Origin: Cryptomeria japonica
Taxonomy: Eukaryota > Streptophyta > Pinopsida > Cupressales > Cupressaceae
DNA length: 64,000 nucleotides
Reading direction: 5' to 3'
Assembly: GCF_030272615.1 (NCBI RefSeq)
Contig: NC_081405.1
Coordinates: 20,785,047-20,849,046 of the forward strand
The position numbers and the translations under genes are program-made. The notes under the pieces are model-generated. The model was not told the DNA's origin. It was given only the letters and a program-made list of their open reading frames with translations, and did no database searches. Below are positions 56,401 through 64,000 of the stretch, in pieces; the stretch's first letter is position 1, and each line of letters begins with the position of its first letter.

Positions 56401-56879
56401 AATATTTGCTTCCAACACCTTTAGGTTAGTGGTGCCTATTGATGTAGACTGATACTTTTAGGCTCAAATTACAGACATAGGTTCCTTTTTTATTCCTATT
56501 TCCAGATCTACCCTCAGAGTTTGCATATATGTCATGTAGCTTATTTTTTATGTTGATTATCGCCAAATTTACCTTTTTAGCCCTAGTTCTTGCATTTAAT
56601 CATTCTATCTTATCCAACCATATCAATAAGTACAAAGAGGAAGTAATAAATCATTGTGCCCAGTTCTCTCAAGGGTTTGTAATTGAACCTATTGATTATT
56701 TTCCTTATGTATGTTGATGAGAGTGGGTTTGATTCCTAGTTTGCATGTTTATACTAGTGAACCCCATTCCCACACATTACAGTTGTAAATATATGATTTT
56801 TTTTGCATTATCTTCCTCTCAAGATTATTTTAGGGAGTTGTTTTGTTGCATTTAACTTTCTTAGAGTAATTTCTAACAC
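56401..56879. other. No gene seen
   Basis: No supported ORF; lies between the Tat-like LTR and the 3' end of the reverse-strand Tat fossil. Confidence 0.4.
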
Positions 56880-56959
56880 TAAAGGCATGATACCATAAAC
56901 ACCATACACAAGATTATATGGATTAGCACGAGTAGCCATATAGATGCTCATGTGATCGA

Positions 56960-57470
56960 CTCATATTGCATATATTAATTTAGTGTGTCAACCATTACCA
57001 TGCTTATTAATAATTTATTGAAGGACTTGTTCAATTGTTTCATTAGAAGTCTCATCTTGACTATTATACTGAGAATAATAAGGGGTGGAAAAATGATGTT
57101 GGATATTCTTTGTTCTTAATTGACGTGTCATTGTTCAAAATAAAAGCCAAAGGAAATCCAAATTAAGAAATTATATTCTCCAAGATAAACTTGCAAATTG
57201 CTTCAACAATAATGGAAAAAAAGTGGAATAACTTTGACCCACTTTGAGAAGTAATTACTTGTGATAATAAATGTATGTCCTTTAGATAAACGCGGAGAAA
57301 TTTTCCCAATGATATCCAAACCCCATTATGGGAAATGACCAAGATGAAGCTTGGGCACAAGGTTCTTGAGTTGAAGCTCAAATTAGATTGTTGCGTTGTT
57401 GATATTGAAGGCATTTCTTGACAAGAGAGAAGGAATATTGTTCCATTGTTTACCAATAACATCCTATATA
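56960..57470 (-). pseudogene. Tat fossil: integrase core
   Basis: Reverse-strand traces of HWENFSAFI, VGQSYSTFF and FILENIIS..FGFPLAFI follow the order of the Ty3 integrase core ('MDFIGKI...', 'KWVEAIPLK', 'FLEDNI..RFG.P..I'). Confidence 0.6.
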
Positions 57471-57819
57471 TGTAATAGCTTTTTAACTAAGTATTTTTCT
57501 CACCTCTAGAGCCTGAATGGTCTTCTTAGATGGAAAGGGATATTTTTTACTTAGTTAAGCAATGAAGAAGGAGACCATTGTAAGATCTCTAATAAAGAAT
57601 ATTATAAACAATGTATATAATGCACTACAAGATTTTGAATATGAATGTGAGCATTTGTTTTTAGTGAATGTGTCATCATTTTGATAGTTATAGATATGTG
57701 AATTTCATTCTTCAAAGATTATATTAACTATACAAAGTAAATTTCTTGAATTAGAACTATTAGCAATAATAGATGGAGGAAGCGATTGCATCATAAATTG
57801 ATACTCATTTGTTGCATCC

Positions 57820-58110
57820 TTAAAGGATACAAGGGAAGTTATGCTTTCCATTGCATCCATGTAATGATTATCCTTGTGTGGGATAGTTTTGATAACGAAT
57901 TAAGAAAAAATATTTAACAAATACAAGGCCAAATTATGATATTGAGATAATTTATCCTTTCTAGCCTAGCACGGTCTTGTAATTTGATTTAATACTAATT
58001 AAGAATCACCATATATTTCAATGCCTTTTTTTATGTTTAATGATAAGGTAGCACACAAGCTAGAAATAAGGGTTATGTACTAAACGATATAATTTGCACA
58101 TGGGAAATGT
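57820..58110 (-). pseudogene. Tat fossil: second (archaeal-type) RNase H
   Basis: Traces of LNIKKGIEIYGDS, LVLNQITRPC, KLSQYHNLALYLLNIFS and IPHKDNHYMDAMESITSLVS match 'LGI..LEVYGDSQLVINQV', 'L..Y...A..L' and 'IPR..N..ADALA.LAS'. Only the Tat lineage carries this extra domain between RNase H and integrase. Confidence 0.65.
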
Positions 58111-58249
58111 AGATGACAAGATAGGGGAAGTGGCTTACTAGAGGGTGAAATTAAAATCACTCCTCTAGAGCTAGTTTGACACCTTGATCCATTGAAATAT
58201 ATTTGTCATGTTGCATTGCTTTGTGTAAATGGAATGTGTTCATTTAAAA

Positions 58250-58670
58250 ATGCATTGATATTAGGAAATGAATATGTGAAGGGGAATCAACTTAATGGTT
58301 AACCACAACTTCTCTTTTTATTTATTTTTGTGAGACAAACTTAAGGTTAAACTTAGTTAGTAGCACAACAAACTTATCCAATCTTCTTGAAAGATTGATT
58401 TTAGAAAATAAATGTTTAAGAGGATCAAACTTGACAATAACATGGTTTTTGCATGTATGAAATAATGTATTAGCTTCTATATTGCAAAATAAGACCAAGA
58501 CATTGTTTCTCCAATACACAATACCTAGTTTTGTAATCAAATACAATATGACTAATGTAATACACCATGCTTGCATTACCATCATCATTATGTTGAGCTA
58601 ATAAAGCTACTAAAGCATGAGATGAAGCTAATGCATAAAGTAGAAAATATCATCCTTGTATAGCTAACAT
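58250..58670 (-). pseudogene. Tat fossil: RNase H
   Basis: ALASSHALVALLAQHNDDGN, MVYYISHIVFDYKTRYC and EKQCLGLI correspond to the 'A.GALLAQ....G', 'YYLSR...D.E.RY' and 'EK.CLALV' blocks. Confidence 0.65.
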
Positions 58671-58749
58671 CAAATTGGGAGAGTTAGACAAATAACTCTT
58701 AGAGGAGTCAAAAGAATTTTGGAAATTATCATCCCATTGAAAGCATACA

Positions 58750-59640
58750 TTTGTTTTTAGAAGATAAGTAAAGGAGAGGGTATGATTAGCCAATTGAGAT
58801 ATAAATCTTCTCATGGCTTGAATATCCCCTTCTAGACTATGAACTTGAGAAATGTTTTTTTAGGTAGAGGCATGTTTATGATGGTATCTATCTTATGGGT
58901 ATCAACTTCAATTCCATGACGACAGATGATAAATTCCAAAGTCTTGCCATTTTCTACACCAAGACACGCTTAAGAGAATTTAATCTCATTTTTTTAGTCA
59001 TTCTCTTAAAAATAAATGTTCAAATTATTAACGTGATCTTAGATATCATTGACATGATCTTCAATGATTTGATGAATAAATTCATTAAAGATAAAGAGTC
59101 ATCGCTTGTTGGTAAGTTGCATCAACATTCTTTTAATCCAAATAGCAAGAATACATAACAAAAGGTACCCCAAGGGGTAGTTGTATTAATATGATCTTCT
59201 AGGTTAACAAGGATTTGATTATATCTTGAGAATTCATCCATGAAAGAGAATAATGCATGGCCTTATATTGAGTCTACAATAATAGCAATATTAGTGAGGG
59301 GAAATCATCTTTAAGATAAGCTTTGTTTAAATACCCTTAAATTTTATGCAATTGTGAAAACAACAATTGGGTTTTAAAATGACAACTATATTTGATATCC
59401 AAGGTGAATAATCAATAGGATGGGTAAGACCAAAATTTAGAAGCTCCTCTATCTTGGTCTTGACCATTAAAGCAACCTTAGGATATATACCTCTATAATT
59501 TTCTACTTGACTGACTGGGCAACAAGATATAACACAATGTATGGACCACAATAGATGGGTTGATACCAAGCATATTCTCATATGACCAAGAAAACATCTT
59601 TGGTAAAGAATGTAAAAGGTTAGAATGTGAATCACGTTCT
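58750..59640 (-). pseudogene. Tat fossil: reverse transcriptase
   Basis: KTKIEELLNFGLTHPIDYSP followed by WISNIVVILKPN is the usual start of gypsy RT; downstream MDEFSRYNQI, WGTFCYVFLLFGLKE resemble 'MDGYSGYNQI' and 'WGTYCY.VMPFGLKNA'. Confidence 0.65.
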
Positions 59641-59858
59641 TCTAGAAAAAAAAAGAGTTTTCTAATTAATTATTTTTTTGGAAAAGAGGGATCTACATGG
59701 ACATTGATAGTATGTCCCAAAACAAGTGAACTAGAGTTTGAAGGATCAAGAATTTCAAAATCTTGATTAATGTTAGAAAGTAGGGTTTGTTCTTTTGAAG
59801 TCATGATGGATTCACCAAAATATGCTTGAGGGTTCAATAAATAAGGGAATCTACAATC

Positions 59859-61570
59859 ATCATTGTTAGAGTTATTGGTTTTTTGGTGGTGACGGCCATA
59901 TGTCCGTCGAATTTATGCTTGCAGTCAGATGACGTCACCACTGTGTAGGCAGCCTTCAGGCCTCTTCTGGGCCCATTTGGAGTACCTTCAGTTTTTTGGC
60001 CATATCTTGGGCATACGAAGGCGTTTTTCGACAAACCTTATATCGTCAAAAAGCTCTTTCCGAGCTCTATCTAGATATGGAGTTTTGATATTTTAATTTT
60101 TCTTTTTTGCTGTCAAAACCAGAGGTTCATTTTTGCACTCCGAGAGACATAACTTGAGCATCCGACCTCCATTTTTTGAAAACTTTATATCGTTGGAAAG
60201 TTTGTTCGGTGTAGTTTCTAGTCATATGAGTTTTCTTTCCAGATTCTTCTCCAGGTACATTTTATTCAGTTTTTTGCTTTTCGGCATTCTGGTGAATATC
60301 TTGGATGTTTTAGGTCCTGGGATCTCTTTCTTTGAGTAGGATGTCTCGTCTTTGGTTGTTCTTTCTATTTTCAATCTTCTCTCTCTTTTGATCATTATAG
60401 CATTTTATTTATGCAAATGCATTGAGATAAAGTGCCACCATGCATTGTATACTTGAGATCTTGCACATCTTGTGCCTTATTGTACATGCACTACTTATAA
60501 AGTGCCATGGGGGGGTTGATGTTTGCCATCTACCTTTGTCATGTGAATGTTTCTTCCACGACGTTAGCCTCATGATGTGTGTCAAGTGAGTGTTCCTTCC
60601 ACGACACTATGTACCTTCTCTACACCTTCGATGTTCCTGGTTCTTCGTCATGCAGTTCTTGTTGGCCTTTCTTTTCAGTGTACCTATCCCTCTCCCTTTT
60701 CAACATTATGGGGAGGTTTTTTCTGTTGTTCTAATGCTTCCTTGGTTCGATTGATCAACTCTGCAGGCTATGGTGTTTCATGCCATCTGTATCTTCGAGT
60801 TCAATTGTTTGCCTTTGTTTGCCATCAGATTCAAGTAGTGTCATTTGAGGGCACTCATACAGATTACAGTCTTCTCTACCTGGTCGTATTCTATTTCAGT
60901 GGAGGTTCTTCAAATCAACAGTTACTCTTCAACAATGTTTGCAGCTATTTCATGCCTTAGTGGTGTTCTTCATGCTTTTTTTTTGTTCCTATCTTCTGAA
61001 ACACTCTTGTTTGGAGGCTTCTTAGTCCTTCACTTGAGCTTTCATCTCTTCTTGGAGAGGAGTTTTGTTCCCACAAGGTTTTCTCATTTTTTTCCACTTT
61101 GCAGAGATTTTATTGTACTTGGGTACCTCATCAAGCCTAGTTGTCGGGACCCATTGTTGCTTTCATGCATTTTTTACATGCTTTTTTAGTCCTTAGTTGT
61201 TTTTTAGCTACTCCCTAAGTTCATCTTAAGGGGGGGTGTTAGAGTTATCTTTTATTAGCTAATAATTATTTATTTAATTATTAGTTTATTATACTTTATG
61301 CTTAAGCTAAACTTAAAAATCTTATAATTCTTTAGGGTTTTCTCCTTTAGGGTTTCGAGTATCCTTTTATAAGGATTCTTTCTTTGTAATTTCATAACAA
61401 CTGTAATTATTTAATTGCATTCTTGTTGCACAATCAATATGGCTCCTTTTTTCTGAATCTCTGAATTCTAGCCTCCATAGTTTTTTTGCTTCTCTCCTTT
61501 TGTGACAGGTTTGCATGCAGATGATCTTTGGGAGCTGTAGAGTTGATTTTTCCTCAACTCCTATAATCAT
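59859..61570 (+). mobile_element. Copia-like insertion with one 3' LTR, inside the Tat fossil
   Basis: Insert 59864-61565 is bounded by ATCAT at 59859-59863 and 61566-61570. Both its left end and the LTR at 61237 begin TGTTAGAGTTAT, but the left end shares only about a dozen bases. A purine run TTAAGGGGGGG (61226-61236) precedes the 329-base LTR, whose TATA-like CTTTTATAAGG lies near 61354. No pol domain is recognised between. Probably a remnant that lost most of its 5' LTR, or a very small non-autonomous element. Confidence 0.5.
61237..61565 (+). repeat. 3' LTR of the copia-like insertion
   Basis: TGTTAGAGTTATCTTTTATT to CTCCTATA. The start is typical of plant copia LTRs; the end is not the usual CA, so the right edge rests on the ATCAT duplication. 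Confidence 0.5.
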
Positions 61571-61689
61571 GATAAGAAGGTAATGTAGAATTTACGCCTC
61601 TAAAAATATTTTAATGCTTCATTAGAAAAGAAAGTGAAAAAGGATATAGAGAAATCATGTTTACATTTAACCAAGGTTTTTGTTTGGAT

Positions 61690-61845
61690 CGAGAAGGGCG
61701 TATATCCAAGAGCTATGTTGTAGTTATGTGGATTTGGCTCCAATAGAATCTTGATACTTTGTTCCTTACAATTACAACCATTACCAATATATCCCATTTT
61801 AGAAAGAAGATTATAACCTAAACCACAATGTAATTGCAAATCATC
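61690..61845 (-). pseudogene. Tat fossil: G-patch-like segment
   Basis: LLSKMGYIGNG, KEQSIKILLEP and IALGYTPF follow the G-patch pattern 'L.KMGY.GG.GLG..EQGI..P....LGY.P', comparable to the clear copy at 20994-21115. Confidence 0.45.
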
Positions 61846-62179
61846 AAAAGGAGGATAACCATTCGTGGGATAGTCGATATAAGAAGTATAATAACATTTA
61901 TCATCTTTATCATTTCCAAAAGTAGATGGAATGACATCTACAATGAGTGGTGTTAATGGTATATGTGGAATTTTGAAGTGATTTATGTTGGCTTTAAATT
62001 ATCCAACAAAGGATAGTGTAAAGTCTAATGAACCCTAGTCATCACCAATACATGCATAAGAAATAAGTGAATAAAGCTTGTCAGAACCATCATTAGATAT
62101 AGGAATTAATGGTGGTGTGGCAACTTTTGGAGATAATGAAGCAATTAAGCTTTGAAGAGTAGGAGAACAATTTTTTGAG

Positions 62180-62600
62180 TGAGCAACATCAGCCTTTTAG
62201 TAATACAAAATAGATTTAGTGTCAAATTTTATTGTAAATGCTTTATTATTATAAATAAATTTAATAGTTTGATGTAAGTTTGATGGAATAACACCTATAG
62301 CATACATCCATAGTCTACCTAGAAGAAGATTGTAAGGTAAAAGATTCTAGCATAATATACACCAGGGTAGGTATGCTACTAGGTCTTAGTCATACATTTA
62401 GTATAATAATACCAAGAGATTATCAACCAACATTATCAAATCCATGAATATATAAAGACGTTGTAGCAAGAGAAGAAGCATCCACATAAATTTGAGGTAA
62501 TATTTCCACACTACAACTATTGAGTCTTGATCCAAGATCAATAAGAATGCATCTAATACCTTCATTATTAACACTAGTGATTATCATAAGTGAATTTGAT
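62180..62600 (-). pseudogene. Tat fossil: protease region
   Basis: Traces of NNEGIRCILIDLGSRLNSCS, SLYIHGFDN, LGIIILNV and LHQTIKFIYNNKAFTIK match the Tat protease blocks ('G.LIDDGSALNV', 'V.AFDG', 'IG.I.L.V', 'SSLHQK.KF'). Confidence 0.6.
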
Positions 62601-62700
62601 TGAAATTAACTTTAGGAGGAGGAAGCTCACGTTGATAGAATATAATGTCTAGTGCATCAAAGCGAATGCATTCTATCAAAGAATTCACATTATTTGGTCT

Positions 62701-64000
62701 AGGAGAAGATGACACAAAAATATTTTGTAGAGCCTCTTGAAGCATACCATGATAAATAGGAGAAGTTTTAAAGGTGGTCTTAGAGGAATCTTATCAAGAG
62801 TAACACAAAGTTTCTCGATAATGTATCATATCCTCCTAAGCTTTTTGCCATAGTTTTAGGAGTTGGTGAAAGGGATAGAGGAATGCAAGATGAATTGACA
62901 AGAAGAATCAATAGAGCACACTTCAATTCTAAAGAGAAACAAAGGAATCAAATATGCACTATAACGTATACACCATCTATTAATTTGATCTACCACGAGG
63001 GAGAAACTTTGTCATATTAATCATGTGAAACTAAAAGGCAATGGTCAAGATCAATCTCGTATGACATGGTATTGATCTAAATCAATTTTTGAGGCATAGC
63101 AGGAGAAGCATATTAAATAGAGAACTTCAAATTTTTAATGATGACAAATTGATCCAATACAAAACTAATAACAAAATCTTCAACAACAATTCTAAAATTA
63201 AATACATCTATTTGTATATTTAATTTCTATACTTTACTATAATTACCAATCCACAATCTAAAATCTAATATCTAAATTAATTGTTCGCTAATTAATTATA
63301 TGTTACAATTGTATATTTCCTATACTTTATTAAATAAAATTATACTTTATAAAACTGAACTAAGTCTTTAACAAAGATAATGTTTAAATATATATTATAA
63401 AAAAAATACATTATTAAAAATCTACTCTTCACATAATAACAATATCAATATATAAAGATAATTGAGATCTCATCTTATCTCAATTCATCTTCAAGATTAG
63501 CTCACTAATTTAACCAGAATATGTATATAAATCCAATTGATTAACAAAACAACAGCAACAGCACACAAAGCATACCAAAATAAAAAGAAAAATTGAAGAG
63601 ATTACAAACGGGGCCTCTGTGGAGAAAGATCCAGAGAAATTGTTCACAATGCAAGATTACTTGTCTTCTACGCAATAACATCTCAATTAAAATGAATCCA
63701 CTTATCAACCATGAACAGCAAATTCATGTCCTGAATTCCACATGAGCACTTGAAAGACTTCACATAACCCATGCCCACAAATTCCAGAGTCTTCAGCTCC
63801 CCAATGTAAAATCTCAACAACAACTAAACATCAATTCACAATCGAAACTTTATTCCTTTTATAGAAAACACAAGTCTGAGAAGCCATAACTTCACAGAGA
63901 CTGCAACACACAAGCAACAAACTAACCAGTCTTCAAACTACTAAAATACCCATGATATATATACATGATCATACCTTTCCATAACTAAAATATAGTCTTC
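62701..64000. other. AT-rich end of window, no gene seen
   Basis: 62700-63000 may be decayed gag of the Tat fossil. Beyond, only AT-rich DNA. A TATA-like TATAAAAGG lies on the reverse strand near 63856-63864 in less AT-rich sequence, possibly an LTR promoter extending past the window, but no LTR end could be defined. Confidence 0.35.

Larger units (their letters stand above)
56880..62700 (-). mobile_element. Heavily decayed Tat-type Ty3/gypsy element, reverse strand
   Basis: Domains from high to low coordinates: protease (about 62600-62180), G-patch-like (61845-61690), reverse transcriptase (59640-58750), RNase H (58670-58250), a second archaeal-type RNase H (58110-57820) and integrase (57470-56880). 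The extra RNase H is diagnostic of the Tat lineage. LTRs were not identified. Split by a 1.7-kb copia-like insertion. Very old, with dozens of breaks. Confidence 0.75.

Noticed and set aside
1-64000. CRISPR array, bacterial operon, or rRNA/tRNA genes
   Set aside because: None found. The tandem repeats seen lack unique equal-length spacers, and all gene content is plant nuclear or transposon-derived.

Overview
This window looks like intergenic DNA from a large, repeat-rich seed-plant genome, quite possibly a gymnosperm; the species was not determined. The evidence is one intact plant-type nuclear gene, several nested LTR retrotransposons with plant-type primer binding sites, a plant L1-type LINE, a hAT DNA transposon and a tRNA-like SINE. 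No bacterial or organellar genes were seen.

Layout. 1-801: reverse-strand LTR of a chromovirus family. 1340-8830: a worn Ty1/copia-type gag remnant split by a nearly complete but broken chromovirus of the same family (1670-7877, 5-bp target duplication TAGAA). 9900 to about 24962: a pol-less Tat-type Ty3/gypsy element with a G-patch motif and a CCHC-like finger. It is itself split by a younger reverse-strand LTR element (12786-20858), which carries a SIRE-like coiled-coil/zinc-knuckle ORF and a long unidentified second coding block but no visible polymerase. 24963-40290: mostly gene-free. It holds a fragment of a GT34 xylosyltransferase gene (about 29698-29913), minisatellites, a three-copy paralogous segment, and a clean 802-bp non-autonomous hAT element (33464-34265, 8-bp duplication GCAATAAC).

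40291-41988 (reverse strand) is the only intact host gene: UTP18, a WD40 subunit of the U3 snoRNP/SSU processome. It is uninterrupted and has a telo-box upstream. About 42355-48600: a decayed full-length L1-type LINE lying head-to-head with UTP18. 48957-50479: the 3' end of a second LINE with an RNase H domain and an A-rich tail. 50728-51282: a retroposon with a tRNA-like head, an internal purine minisatellite, an AAAAT-type tail and a 17-bp target duplication. 55183 onward: an LTR belonging to a third Tat-like element. 56880-62600: a heavily decayed reverse-strand Tat element (protease, G-patch, RT, two RNase H domains, integrase) interrupted by a 1.7-kb copia-like insertion. The window ends in AT-rich DNA with no recognised gene.

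The best candidates for undescribed biology are the composite SINE at 50.7-51.3 kb, the pol-less LTR element at 12.8-20.9 kb with its unknown second coding block, and the three-copy segment at 32.8-38.2 kb. All divergence statements are by eye.
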